A stretch of DNA of 64,000 nucleotides, from positions 1 through 64,000 of the forward strand of contig NZ_JARVKW010000012.1 of NCBI RefSeq assembly GCF_029813775.1. The letters are read 5' to 3'. This document shows positions 19,001 to 26,784 of the stretch, one piece after another. The position numbers and the translations under genes are program-made. Below the pieces are notes generated by a model. The model saw only the letters and a program-made list of their open reading frames with translations, ran no database searches and was not told the DNA's origin. Numbering within the stretch: position 1 is the first letter of the stretch; each line of letters begins with the position of its first letter. This stretch comes from Streptomyces sp. DH24 (GTDB lineage Bacteria > Actinomycetota > Actinomycetes > Streptomycetales > Streptomycetaceae).

Positions 19001-19510
19001 CTGACCGAGGTCGGCCTGCGACTGTGGCGCCGGGCGGTGGATCAGGCCCACGCGGCGGGGGCGCAGTTCGCGGAAGACCCGTTCATGAATCCCTGGGAAC
19101 TGGAGGTGCGGTCCGCCGCGGTGGCCGCGCACGCGCAGGCGGGTCGCCCCGAGCCGGTCGCGCACCTGACCCTGGACCTGCGCGAGCGCCTGCGCGGGCT
19201 GCTCGACCTGCCGGTGGCGGCGCCCGGACAGCTCCCGGTCTACGGCACGGTGCTGCTGGCGCTCGGCCTCGCGGGCCTGGCGGAGGGCGACACGTCGGCC
19301 GTGCGGCTGCTCGCCCTGGCCGAACGCCTCAGTCCGGTGCGGCAGTACCCCACCTTCTCCGTCGCGCGGTGCCGGCAGGCCGCCGAGGACGCCGACGGGG
19401 CGGCGTACGCCGACGCGGTGTCGGAGTACGCCGCACTCGGGCGGGACGAGTTGCTGGAGGCGGTCCGCACGGCTGTCACCGCTGCCACCGCTCCTTCGGT
19501 TCACCGTTGA
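16022..19510 (+). CDS. AfsR-like SARP-family transcriptional regulator with NTPase and TPR-like region
   Basis: 1162 aa. Residues 1-85 form the winged-helix DNA-binding domain (RLRGLLALLAEDL, LVEGLWPDEQPERPGRAVQV). Residues 90-245 are the bacterial transcriptional activation domain (ARYEAYRRELRDGLGTDPGP). Then an NB-ARC-type NTPase: Walker A GPGGLGKT (278-285), Walker B LLVLDNCEQV, and the LDGLPLAVELAAARVRVL stretch. The C-terminal third is helical, TPR-like. Such proteins activate secondary-metabolite or pleiotropic genes. Oddity: about 97 residues of Gly/Ser/Ala/Pro repeats (298-394) sit right after Walker A, inside the NTPase core. Only a DrrAB-type exporter lies nearby, on the opposite strand and ending 6 bp away. 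Confidence 0.92.
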   Translation: MTVELSLLQRVSFRDREITAPRLRGLLALLAEDLRTGCSTGRLVEGLWPDEQPERPGRAVQVLVSRARAQLGAEVIASTATGYRLALAETQVDSSALLLHAAASADRARAGDHAGSLAEAEAGLALWEGDGTDGQLADPVSDLRALRLPARESLARARALALARLGRHAEAVEPLTEAARAHRRDEEVLAELLRCEAAVLGPSAALARYEAYRRELRDGLGTDPGPGLQVVQQELLRGAAPVVRRGIRHEPNPLLGRDDDIAAVTRLLHTSRVVSVTGPGGLGKTRLAHAVGRQWGASGSGAPGLGVPGSGARGAGASGSGAPGSGVSGSGAPGSGVSASAALASAALGSAAPGSGAPGLGVSGSAALGSGVPGSGVPGSGASGSAAPGSGAAGSPRAEQSAVHVVPLAGVTADADVAGEVASALGAGDGHAGAGGHPGSADPVPGILRALGPGATLLVLDNCEQVVGGAADLVQSLVSASKDVRVLTTGRSPLGLTSEAVYALPELDQDVSAELFRQRAQAARPGVELPAEAVAELCRHLDGLPLAVELAAARVRVLSVPEIARRLGDRFALLRGGARDVPERHRTLHAVVEWSWNLLEPPARRALRTLSLFPGGFTGEAADRVLGGDALLLLEQLTDQSLLKAADTADGGVRFHMLETVREFSAARRAEAGEDEAATDRFLTWARDFGRDHHDVLFGPDQVAAWDRIRGEQDNLVLALRLALARGDDSTTAAVAAVLSCLWSTGSNYARLAALAADTGRPLSHFRPGPEDVETVRTVSAVSTATAFMGYGPHAVRQLATLRRLPPGPPDTLPRALSVVLCALPEMRPPEYTALRRLCDGSDPSAPAGAPGRRHPMLAFVAQCVASYVWEYENDVERALDTARGMIAALGDIRNPTAEFIGHSRLSDLCLRTEQSRTAYDHLKAALAACESTGAWTDSDGLRWGLVLACLQRGAVDEAEQWLRQTEREQPPEPAGTSDTGLPARAEIALARGLTEVGLRLWRRAVDQAHAAGAQFAEDPFMNPWELEVRSAAVAAHAQAGRPEPVAHLTLDLRERLRGLLDLPVAAPGQLPVYGTVLLALGLAGLAEGDTSAVRLLALAERLSPVRQYPTFSVARCRQAAEDADGAAYADAVSEYAALGRDELLEAVRTAVTAATAPSVHR
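16909..17205 (+). repeat. 15-bp (5-residue) repeats inserted in the SARP NTPase domain
   Basis: About 20 units related to GGCTCGGGTGCCCCG encode GSGAP, GSGVS, GSAAL and similar pentapeptides. Unit length is a multiple of three, so copy changes keep the frame. Placed between the Walker A helix and the next beta strand. Confidence 0.9.
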
Positions 19511-19516
19511 ACTTCG

Positions 19517-20308
19517 CTACTCCGGGCCACCGTTGAACTTCGAGGTCGACCAGAAGTAGCCGAGCAGGGTGAGGCCGAGGCACCAGGCGAGGGCGAGCCA
19601 TCCGTTGTGGCCGATCTCGCTGCCGAGGAGCAGGCCGCGCAGGGTCTCGATGGCCGGGGTGAACGGCTGGTACTCGGCGACCGGCCGGAACCAGCCCGGC
19701 AGCGCGTCGAGGGGGACGAAGGCGCTGGACAGGAGCGGCAGCAGGATCAGCGGCATCGCGTTGTTGCTGGCGGCCTCCGCGTTCGGGCTGACCAGGCCCA
19801 TGCCGACCGCGATCCAGGTGAGCGCCAGGGCGAAGAACGCGAGCAGCCCGAAGGCGGCCAGCCACTCCAGGGGCGTGGCGTCGGTGGACCGGAAGCCGAT
19901 GGCCACACCGACGGCTCCGACGAGCACCACACTCACGACCGACTGGAGCACGCTGCCCACGACGTGCCCGACGAGCACCGAAGGCCGGTGAATGGCCATG
20001 GTGCGGAAGCGGGCCATGATGCCCTCGGTCATGTCGTTGGAGACCGACACCGCGGTCCCGATCACGGTGGAGCCGATGGTCATCAGCAGCAGCCCCGGGA
20101 CGACATAGGCGATGTACGCGGAACGATCCGGACGGCCACCGCCGATGCCCGCGCTCATGGTGTCGCCGAAGATGTAGACGAAGAGCAGCAACAGCATGAT
20201 CGGCGTGAGCAGCAGGTTCAGCGTCAGCGACGGGTAGCGGCGGGCGTGCAGGAGGTTGCGGCGCAGCATCGTGGACGAGTCGCGCAGGGCGAGGGAGAGG
20301 GAGCTCAT
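19517..20308 (-). CDS. DrrB-type ABC transporter permease
   Basis: 263 aa with six hydrophobic segments (for example LTLNLLLTPIMLLLLFVYIF and FGLLAFFALALTWIAVGMG). ABC2-type permease signature near the end: PLSSAFVPLDALPGW and EYQPFTPAIETLRGLLLG. The ATG overlaps the ATPase stop by 4 bases. This class exports hydrophobic compounds, as DrrAB does for daunorubicin. The gene ends 6 bp from the convergent SARP gene, and a 15-bp direct repeat covers both ends. Confidence 0.92.
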   Translation of the reverse strand: MSSLSLALRDSSTMLRRNLLHARRYPSLTLNLLLTPIMLLLLFVYIFGDTMSAGIGGGRPDRSAYIAYVVPGLLLMTIGSTVIGTAVSVSNDMTEGIMARFRTMAIHRPSVLVGHVVGSVLQSVVSVVLVGAVGVAIGFRSTDATPLEWLAAFGLLAFFALALTWIAVGMGLVSPNAEAASNNAMPLILLPLLSSAFVPLDALPGWFRPVAEYQPFTPAIETLRGLLLGSEIGHNGWLALAWCLGLTLLGYFWSTSKFNGGPE

Positions 20309-21279
20309 CGGGCGTTCTCCTGGGACTGGTTGGGGACGACGGTGCTGTCGGTGAGTGCGAAGAACACGTCGTCGAGATCGGGGCTGTGCACGGTCAGCTC
20401 ATCGGCCTCGAAACCGGCGGCGTCCAGCCAGTCGAGGATGGAGCGCAGTTCACGCTGGCTGCCGTCGCTGGGGACCTGGAGGGCGAGGGCGTCGTCGTCC
20501 CGGGTGACTTCGCGCAGCGCGACGGCGGCGGACTGATAGGCGGCCGGGTCGGAGAACCGCAGCCGCACATGCCCACCGGGCACGATCCGCTTCAGTTCCT
20601 CGGCTGTCCCCTCGGCGACGATCCTCCCGCCGTTGAGCACCGCGATACGGTCGGCGAGCTCGTCGGCCTCTTCCAGGTACTGGGTGGTGAGGAAGACGGT
20701 GACGCCGTCCGTGACCAGCTCACGGATGATCTGCCACATGTTGTGACGGGACCGGGGATCGAGGCCGGTCGTCGGCTCGTCGAGGAAGATGATCCGCGGA
20801 CCTCCGACGAGGGTCATGGCGATGTCGAGACGGCGCTTCATACCGCCGGAGTAGGTGGAGGCGGGCCGCTTGGCCGCGTCGCTCAGATCGAACCGCTCCA
20901 GCAACTCGGCGGCGACCTGCCGCCCTTCCTTCTTGGGCAGGTGGTGGAGGTCGGCCATGAGGAGCATGTTCTCCTCGCCGGTGATCAGCCCGTCGACGGC
21001 GGAGAACTGTCCGGTGACTCCGATGACGGCGCGGGCGGCTTGCGGGTGGGTGGCGAGATCGTGACCGCCGACGAGGACCGGCCCACTGCCGGGGTCGGGG
21101 GAGATGAGGGTGGACAGGATCTTCACGGCGGTGGTCTTGCCGGCCCCGTTGGGCCCGAGCAGCGCGAACACGGACCCGGCCGGGACCTGCAGGTCGACGC
21201 CGTCGAGGACGGCCTTGCCGCCGTACGCCTTGCGCAGCCCGTTGGCGGCGATGGCGAGTGCTGTGGATGTCGTCGTCAT
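20305..21279 (-). CDS. DrrA-type ABC transporter ATP-binding protein
   Basis: 324 aa. Walker A GPNGAGKTTAVKIL, Q-loop VTGQFSAVDGLITGEEN, signature YSGGMKRRLDIAMTL, Walker B IIFLDEPTTGLDPRSR, then switch histidine position TTQYLEEADELADR where Gln stands before Tyr, as in DrrA proteins. The C-terminal extension (DELTVHSPDLDDVFFALT) is the DrrA-specific domain. It forms an operon with the permease. Substrate is not known; the SARP gene beside it suggests a link to a metabolite or drug signal, but no biosynthetic genes are near. Confidence 0.95.
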   Translation of the reverse strand: MTTTSTALAIAANGLRKAYGGKAVLDGVDLQVPAGSVFALLGPNGAGKTTAVKILSTLISPDPGSGPVLVGGHDLATHPQAARAVIGVTGQFSAVDGLITGEENMLLMADLHHLPKKEGRQVAAELLERFDLSDAAKRPASTYSGGMKRRLDIAMTLVGGPRIIFLDEPTTGLDPRSRHNMWQIIRELVTDGVTVFLTTQYLEEADELADRIAVLNGGRIVAEGTAEELKRIVPGGHVRLRFSDPAAYQSAAVALREVTRDDDALALQVPSDGSQRELRSILDWLDAAGFEADELTVHSPDLDDVFFALTDSTVVPNQSQENAR

Positions 21280-21364
21280 GCGGCACAGATTGCGGGGCGG
21301 CGCATTCAGCGGGCTTTCAGCGTGGTTTCAGTGGCGGGGGGTGCGACTGAAACGGGAGGTCGGG

Positions 21365-21413
21365 GCAGCAGAAGCAGAAGCAGAAGCAGAAGCAGAAGCA
21401 GAAGCAGCAGAAG
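21365..21413. repeat. Hexanucleotide microsatellite
   Basis: GCAGAA repeated about seven times upstream of the ABC operon. It is conspicuous against the GC-rich background. Confidence 0.9.
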
Positions 21414-21530
21414 AACGGGACAGCCCGCTTACTGGCTTACTGACTTACTGGCTGCCCAGCGCGCACGGGTCGCGCATCGTCGCGCGTCAGGCCTGCCACC
21501 CACGGGCCGACGGCACACCCGTCCACCGGC

Positions 21531-22514
21531 TCAGCCGGCCGCACGCAGACCCCCTCCGACGAGGTGGCCCCGGCAATCCCGGCAGAAGCCGGGATCGGGG
21601 GCGCGGAAGGCACGCTCGCAGCCGTCACAGGTCTGGAAGGGCAGTACGGCCGGACGCTCGGCAACCGTCGGCAGAGGCACCGGAGGGGGCACGGGCAGCG
21701 GCGTCTCCCGGAGGCGGAAGGCGAGGACGCTCGCCGGGCGGGCCCGGAACCGGTCGGGGAGCCGTACGGTCAGCAACTCGGTGATCTCCCGCGCTCCGAC
21801 ACCGGCCGCCAGCCACTCGGCGACGGCAGGTGCCAAGCGGGCGGCCTCGTGCGCGGACAGGACGAGGCGGGGATCGACCCGGCGCAGGGCGGTCAGCACG
21901 GCCACGGCCTCCGGATCGGCGTCGGAGAGCACGGGCACGGGCTTGCCGGTCTCCTCAGGGCCGGGATCGGCAACCGCCTCCCGAGGGAGGTCGGCAGACG
22001 CGTGTGCCTCGCCGACGGTCCACTCCGGGGACTCGGACTGGGACCGGGGCCGGAACCGGGACTCGGGCCGGGACTGAGACCGAGGCCGAGGCGGCTTCGG
22101 AGGCTCGGGCGGGTCATCCGGTCCGGGCGGGTCATCCGGTCCGGGCGGGTCGTCCGGTCCGTCGCAGCCGGGTACGTCGTAGAAGTAGGTCCGGGTGCGG
22201 ATCTGCCCGGAGGCCAGACGCTCGCGACGACGTTCGAGGTACCCGGCGGCTTCCAACTCCCTCAACGCCCGGGAGATCAGAATCTCGCCCTCGCTGAAGT
22301 GCTCGCAGAGGGCGGAGATGGACACGGGGGAACCGTCGGGCAGGGACGAGATGTAGGCCGCGACGCCGACCGTGACGGCACTGCCGCGTCGCTGGGCGAG
22401 GGCGTTGGAGATCACGGTGAAGTCGGCCGTGAGGCGGGTGCGTACGTGGATCACACCGGAGGTCGGAGCTCCGGCGTCGGCGCGCAGACGCGCGTTAGAC
22501 TGCGAGTCAGCCAT
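21531..22514 (-). CDS. Helix-turn-helix protein with C-terminal zinc ribbon
   Basis: 327 aa. A winged-helix domain (residues 30-110: DFTVISNALAQRRGSAVTVG, ISALCEHFSEGEILISRALR, ELEAAGYLERRRERL) is joined by a Pro/Asp-rich linker (PGPDDPPGPDDPPEPP) to a helical middle part and a zinc-ribbon-like end, CDGCERAF then CRDC. This architecture is common in Streptomyces accessory regions and may be related to plasmid or element replication/regulation proteins, which is inference only. No clear ribosome binding site at 22514; a GTG 20 codons in, after GGAG, could be the true start. Confidence 0.7.
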   Translation of the reverse strand: MADSQSNARLRADAGAPTSGVIHVRTRLTADFTVISNALAQRRGSAVTVGVAAYISSLPDGSPVSISALCEHFSEGEILISRALRELEAAGYLERRRERLASGQIRTRTYFYDVPGCDGPDDPPGPDDPPGPDDPPEPPKPPRPRSQSRPESRFRPRSQSESPEWTVGEAHASADLPREAVADPGPEETGKPVPVLSDADPEAVAVLTALRRVDPRLVLSAHEAARLAPAVAEWLAAGVGAREITELLTVRLPDRFRARPASVLAFRLRETPLPVPPPVPLPTVAERPAVLPFQTCDGCERAFRAPDPGFCRDCRGHLVGGGLRAAG

Positions 22515-22831
22515 CGGGAAGGGTTTGCTTCCTGATCGGTCAGGCCCTCGATCGGGATTGCCGTCCCGGCCGGGGGCCGTCTTCGTCTGAGGTTGTCGCG
22601 GCGAACGTAACCGCCGGTGTTCTGCCCCTGCAAGCCGGTCACCCGCACGGGTGACGCCCGCTTCCCGCGACGGGAGGGTGGGAGGGCGGGTAGTTCTTTC
22701 CCCGGTTCTTTGAGGAGCCCAGCGGCCGACCGAACCCTCGCGGACAAGGTCCCGGTGACTCCGGAGGGCGGAGGGCGGAGGGCGACCGGGGGCCGCTGCG
22801 GTTGCATCGGGGGTGGTGTCCCGGCTTCCAA

Positions 22832-22929
22832 CTCGTCTATGCAGGCTCGTCTATGCAGGCTCGTCTATGCAGGCTCGTCTATGCAGGCTCGCCTATGCAG
22901 GCTCGCCTATGCAGGCTCGCCTATGCAGC
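22832..22929. repeat. Seven tandem copies of a 14-bp repeat
   Basis: Copies start at 22832 and every 14 bases to 22916: four of CTCGTCTATGCAGG, then three of CTCGCCTATGCAGG, the last diverging. They lie in the 500-bp gap 22515-23015, where I find no convincing gene on either strand. Confidence 0.95.
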
Positions 22930-22948
22930 GGCGGCTCAGCAAGCGACA

Positions 22949-22996
22949 CAGACCGCCGAGCAGACCGCCGAGCAGACCGCCGAGCAGACCGGGAGG
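22949..22996. repeat. 12-bp tandem repeat
   Basis: Three exact copies of CAGACCGCCGAG and a fourth degenerate one, 20 bases after the 14-bp array. Confidence 0.9.
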
Positions 22997-23015
22997 CCTG
23001 GCGTCGACCTGACGT

Positions 23016-23255
23016 CTAGCAGGTGATCGCTGTGGCAACGAAATCGGGCTCCGTGCCGGTGTCGTCGGTGACGTTGCGCTCCGGGTCGGCCGACGGCCTC
23101 AGCGGCGAGCACCGCGGAGAAGCACTCGACGCCGGCTCCGGCCGAGGACCCGACGTCGGCTCAATCCCATCGTTGATCGACTCGGTGAATGACCAGCCGG
23201 CGACCACCAGCACGAGCCAACCGCCGACCAGCCACCCTTTCGTGCGCCTGCTCAT
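23016..23255 (-). CDS. Small membrane-anchored hypothetical protein
   Basis: 79 aa from an ATG at 23255 with GGGGG four bases before it. One N-terminal membrane helix (GWLVGGWLVLVVAGWSFT, residues 7-24) and a short polar outside tail that ends in Cys. No family recognised. It diverges from the nuclease gene at 23477. Confidence 0.45.
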   Translation of the reverse strand: MSRRTKGWLVGGWLVLVVAGWSFTESINDGIEPTSGPRPEPASSASPRCSPLRPSADPERNVTDDTGTEPDFVATAITC

Positions 23256-23476
23256 CACGCCCCCGTCCGAAACGCCATGGCAAGCGGCAAGTCTGCCAGC
23301 CGAACGACAAGGCACCTCACAGACCGCCGCGTTGAGCGCCCAACCACACGACACCCTCACTGACCGTGACTGACTTACTACCTGGCACGGCAGTGGACGA
23401 AACTGACAGGGCGGTCTGGATGAGGTGCCGTCTTCAGTGTCTGCTTGACTCCAGATCGGAACGGAGGGGAGCGGGC

Positions 23477-24598
23477 GTGCCGCTGGAATTCGGGCTGTGG
23501 CGAGTGGACGACAAGCCGGTGCGGGTCACGACGAGACCGATGCCACTGGAGTCCCGCTTGGAGGAACTGATCGAGGCCGACCCGGGCATCCTGGGCACGC
23601 CGCTACTGCTGATCGGCCGCCAGGTACCCACCCAACATGGCAAGTTCGTCGACCTGCTCGGCATGGACGCCGAGGGCAGCCTGCACGTGCTCGAACTCAA
23701 ACGGGATCGCACGCCTCGCGAGGTGGTGGCGCAGGTCCTCGATTACGGTTCCTGGGTTCAGGAGCTGACCAACGAGCAGATACGTGACGTCTACGGCTCG
23801 TACGCCCGCCGCAGGGGCCTGGTGGAGGAGTTGGACGAGGCGTTCGCGCTCAAGTTCGGCGGCAGCCCGCCGGAGGCCCTGAACTCCACTCACTCCCTGA
23901 CCGTCGTCGCGAGCGAGATCGACGCGGCGACGGAGCGGATCGTCAGCTACCTGGCAACCGGGTTCCAGGTGCCGGTCAACGTCCTGTTCTTCCGGTATTT
24001 CGAGGACGAGGGACGCTCGTACCTGGCACGCACCTGGCTGATCGACGACTCCGAAACCGCCGCGCCGTCCGCGGGGACGAAGGGGCGCGGAAAACAGGAG
24101 CCGTGGAACGGAACGGACTGGTACGTGTCGTTCGGCGATGAGTCCGGCAGCCGGAGCTGGGACGATGCGCTTCGCTACGGGTTCGTGTCGGCCGGTGGCG
24201 GGGAGTGGTTCTCCCGCACGATCCGGTCCTTGCCGCTCGGGGCGCGCGTATTCACCCACATCCCCAAGGTGGGGTACGTGGGCGTCGGCACGGTGTCCGG
24301 AGAGCCGCAGCCGTTCGAGAACGCAGTCCTCGCCATCGACGGTGAGAGCCGACGGCTGGCTGATCTTCCCCTGAAAGGCACCTACCGATCCGCTGGAGAC
24401 AGCGCGAAGGAGGACGGGGAAGACCGTCGTGAGTGGGTGGTCCCGGTCACCTGGGAACGTGCCGTGCCCCGCCAACAGGCATTGTGGCGCCCGGGCTTCT
24501 TCGCCAACCAGAACTCCGCCTGCAAGCTCCGCGCCCGTTTCACGATCGACGAGGTCTCCCGCCACTTCGGTGTCATCGAAGACGCTGCTGACGCCTGA
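23477..24598 (+). CDS. NucS-like (DUF91) PD-(D/E)XK nuclease with an extra C-terminal domain
   Basis: 373 aa. GTG start chosen because GGAGGGGAG stands just upstream; the frame is open 37 codons further. The nuclease core has Asp35 (LIEADPGIL), Asp59 (FVDLLG), and Glu73/Lys75 in HVLELKRDRTPREVVAQVLD, a complete PD-(D/E)XK site. A second domain from about residue 215 (DWYVSFGDE, SWDDALRYGFVSAGGGEWFS, FTHIPKVGYVGVGTV) has a PUA/EVE-like look. NucS itself acts in mismatch repair in actinobacteria, but this protein is different in its second half. It lies in the accessory region near tRNA-Pro, so a defence or element-borne role is possible. Confidence 0.75.
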   Translation: MPLEFGLWRVDDKPVRVTTRPMPLESRLEELIEADPGILGTPLLLIGRQVPTQHGKFVDLLGMDAEGSLHVLELKRDRTPREVVAQVLDYGSWVQELTNEQIRDVYGSYARRRGLVEELDEAFALKFGGSPPEALNSTHSLTVVASEIDAATERIVSYLATGFQVPVNVLFFRYFEDEGRSYLARTWLIDDSETAAPSAGTKGRGKQEPWNGTDWYVSFGDESGSRSWDDALRYGFVSAGGGEWFSRTIRSLPLGARVFTHIPKVGYVGVGTVSGEPQPFENAVLAIDGESRRLADLPLKGTYRSAGDSAKEDGEDRREWVVPVTWERAVPRQQALWRPGFFANQNSACKLRARFTIDEVSRHFGVIEDAADA

Positions 24599-24724
24599 GA
24601 CGCGAACACGTGGGTCATAAGACTCCACCGTTGTGGCGCGCGGTGTGTCAGACGTGGGCGCTGAGCTTGAGGGCCTGTGCCCGCGGCTGACCAACGTGGA
24701 CTTGCCCATCGGTCACCAACGCAA

Positions 24725-24934
24725 CGCCCGCCACCTTCGTTGTACTTGAACGCGGCCAGGCAGCCCGCCTCCCCTACCGGCGAAGCCTGGACACCCTGCG
24801 CGAGATGGGCGTCCTCCTCGGTACCTTCGAAACCTCACCGCCCCAAGGCCGGCGGCGGCGCAGACCGGTTCCGCTCAGAGAAGGCCTTGGAACTTTTGAA
24901 ACCGGAGATCAGGTGTGGCCTGTTCACTCGGTGA
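24725..24934 (+). pseudogene. Remnant of a flavoprotein gene (C-terminal piece, frameshifted)
   Basis: Frame 1 reads TFVVLERGQAARLPYRRS and LDTLREMGVLLGTFE; frame 3 then reads PHRPKAGGGADRFRSEKALE, ending at 24934. Put together these look like the end of a Streptomyces flavoprotein of the phosphopantothenoylcysteine decarboxylase type, with a frameshift near 24830. Nothing N-terminal remains. The rest of 24599-24954 shows no gene. Identity rests on memory of the family pattern. Confidence 0.4.
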
Positions 24935-24954
24935 ACGACCCCTCAGCCCCGCTG

Positions 24955-25773
24955 TCAGTCTCCGAAGAGGGTGTCCTGGACGTACTGGACGACATTTGCC
25001 CTCGGATAGAAAAGCCCCAGCAGCATGAAGGTTTTTGGGTGGGCCGCGATGTTGCCGACGAAGAAGTGGACGGCGCGATCTCGGGTGAAAATGGAGTCGT
25101 ACCAGGTGTCCTGCAGCTTGTCGTGCACGCCGCTCTCGCCGTACTTTTGCCGGAACTTGCGGTACGACGCACCGGCCTCCCAGTCCTTCAACGCCATGTC
25201 ATGCGAAGGGCAGGCAGCGTCCCTGCAGCGAAACCGATAACGGAACTCCAGCGGCACCCACTCAAGCGGAGCCAAGTCCTGCTCCAGCAGATCCATCTGC
25301 CCAGCGAGCGCGGCCTTGGACGCGGACCAGGGCTCAGCTGACGTCAGCCGAAAGCTGGCTTCGGCAGGCCGGAAGACACCGAGCGAAGTTCCCAGCCGCT
25401 CCTGATCCCTCTTGATCGCGCACAGGGAAGGCGCAACGAGAGGCTCGACGTACTTGTACCGCTCCCTCCAGTCACCACCCGGTGGCACCTCACCCACGAT
25501 CTCGAGGCTGCCGAGATCCGGCCGCAGGCTCTCAGGCCGAGGGTCACGCGTGCCGTGCGACTCGACATCGACCTCGATGATCGAGTACTTCCGGAACTGG
25601 TCCTCCTCCCGTAAGAGCCGGAAGGGCACGGGAAACAGGCGCACGTGTTGAGGTACATCCTCATCCAGGCGTATGCCCGCCACACAACTGGTCTCGCGGT
25701 ACTTGTTGGACAGCTCCGGATACGTCTTGACCGTAATCATGATTGTCGCGCGCTGTCGTTTCCCCGATCGCAT
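24955..25773 (-). CDS. Uncharacterised partner of the HTH-DUF488 protein
   Basis: 272 aa from an ATG at 25773 with GGAGGGGGG four bases upstream. The N-terminal part reads MITVKTYPELSNKYRETSCV, then AGIRLDEDVPQHVRLFPVPF and QFRKYSIIEVDVESHGTRDP, which suggests a beta-rich nucleic-acid- or nucleotide-handling domain. The C-terminal half has a CRDAACPSHD motif (possible zinc site), KLQDTWYDSIFTRDRAVHFF and GNIAAHPKTFMLLGLFYPR. No membrane segments. I know similar proteins only as unnamed neighbours of DUF488 genes. It lies 87 bp after the HTH-DUF488 gene on the same strand, so the two form an operon. Confidence 0.6.
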   Translation of the reverse strand: MRSGKRQRATIMITVKTYPELSNKYRETSCVAGIRLDEDVPQHVRLFPVPFRLLREEDQFRKYSIIEVDVESHGTRDPRPESLRPDLGSLEIVGEVPPGGDWRERYKYVEPLVAPSLCAIKRDQERLGTSLGVFRPAEASFRLTSAEPWSASKAALAGQMDLLEQDLAPLEWVPLEFRYRFRCRDAACPSHDMALKDWEAGASYRKFRQKYGESGVHDKLQDTWYDSIFTRDRAVHFFVGNIAAHPKTFMLLGLFYPRANVVQYVQDTLFGD

Positions 25774-25860
25774 GGCGCCCCCCTCCACTGATCTCCCCGA
25801 TCCGATTGGAGGAGAGGCATGCGCCTCTGGCAAGGGCGCGTGCGGGAGCGAGGGATGAAG

Positions 25861-26541
25861 TCAGGCCAGGGGGATCACGGGCACTGCGGTCCGCTTGCGG
25901 ACCGTCTCCAGGACGACCTGCCGGTGGCAGCGACTCTCGTCCTTCTCGAAACACAGCACGGCGACACGCGACCGTCGGGCTTGCTCGGCAAGCCGATCGA
26001 GGTCGGACTGCGCCTCATCGGACCGCAGCACACCGCGGAAGCGAGCCCGGCCCACGTCGAGGCGGCCGTCCCAGAACGGCGCCCGATTGTCCTTGGGATT
26101 TCCCAGGCCACGCAGGTGTGTGTACTCGATGCCGGCCTCGGCGAGCGCCTGCCCCAGCCGAGTCTTGCTGAAGCCCTTCTTGCGGCTGATCGGCGTGAGT
26201 CGTACATCCGCCACGACATCGATTCGGCTGTCGAGGAGAGAGGCGACGAACGAGTCGATGTCCCGGCCTTCGTACCCGGCGGACCAGAGCCCCGGACTGA
26301 CCTTGGTCTCCTGGAAAAGCCCATCGAGGGAGACCTCAAGTGCCTCGGCGACCGCTCCGACGGTGAAGAAACCTGGCTGGATCGCTCCCTCGCTCTCCAG
26401 CCGGGCCACCGTTCCAACGGCGATGCCGGCTTCCTTGGCGAGCCGCTCCCGAGACCACCCTCGGCCCTCCCGCAACGTTCGCACGTGCTGGGCGAGTGCT
26501 CGGGCGTGGTCGTGGGGACGCGCTGAGTGATGGCTTGCCAT
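25861..26541 (-). CDS. Fusion of an XRE-type helix-turn-helix and a DUF488 domain
   Basis: 226 aa. Residues 12-72 are an XRE helix-turn-helix (LREGRGWSRERLAKEAGIAV, TVARLESEGAIQ). Residues 84-226 are DUF488: WSAGYEGRDIDSFV, IDVVADVRLTPISRKKGFSK, YTHLRGLGNPKDNRAPFWDG and the conserved end CFEKDESRCHRQVV with Cys and His. DUF488 proteins are usually about 150 aa and stand alone; the fused DNA-binding domain suggests that its activity or its own operon is controlled through it. Catalytic role of DUF488 is not known to me. The gene stands first in a two-gene operon just beside tRNA-Pro. Confidence 0.85.
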   Translation of the reverse strand: MASHHSARPHDHARALAQHVRTLREGRGWSRERLAKEAGIAVGTVARLESEGAIQPGFFTVGAVAEALEVSLDGLFQETKVSPGLWSAGYEGRDIDSFVASLLDSRIDVVADVRLTPISRKKGFSKTRLGQALAEAGIEYTHLRGLGNPKDNRAPFWDGRLDVGRARFRGVLRSDEAQSDLDRLAEQARRSRVAVLCFEKDESRCHRQVVLETVRKRTAVPVIPLA

Positions 26542-26731
26542 GTGTCGTGATCCTAAGGGCGGTTGAGGCGGGCGGGCATGGTGTTCCCGGCCGACTGAAG
26601 GGCTGGATTCGCGAACGCGCAGGTCCGAGTGCCCTCAGCCGCCGCACTTGAGACGGCCTGACCAGTCACCCCCTGGGAGACCCCGACCAAGATCTTCTCC
26701 CAGATTTCTCCCAAACGATCTCCAGAAACCC

Positions 26732-26770
26732 GTCAGGGGCCTGATCCACTTAGTGGATCAGGCCCCTGAC
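26732..26770. terminator. Perfect 19-bp palindrome after tRNA-Pro
   Basis: GTCAGGGGCCTGATCCACT and its exact complement flank a single T. It lies 15 bases beyond the 3' end of the tRNA (on its strand) and can act as its terminator. Such symmetry would also suit a recombinase or attachment-site element. Confidence 0.75.
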
Positions 26771-26784
26771 CTGGTATTCCTCTG

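Noticed and set aside
16022..21279. Biosynthetic gene cluster around the SARP regulator and DrrAB exporter.
   Set aside because: No biosynthetic enzymes such as PKS, NRPS or tailoring genes are found within the surrounding 20 kb.
22832..22996. Possible CRISPR array.
   Set aside because: Repeats are directly adjacent, with no spacers and no cas genes.
22617..23026. Overlapping open frames with repeated QARLCRLVYAGSSM-like peptides.
   Set aside because: They arise from reading the 14-bp repeat in three frames; no family, no codon bias.
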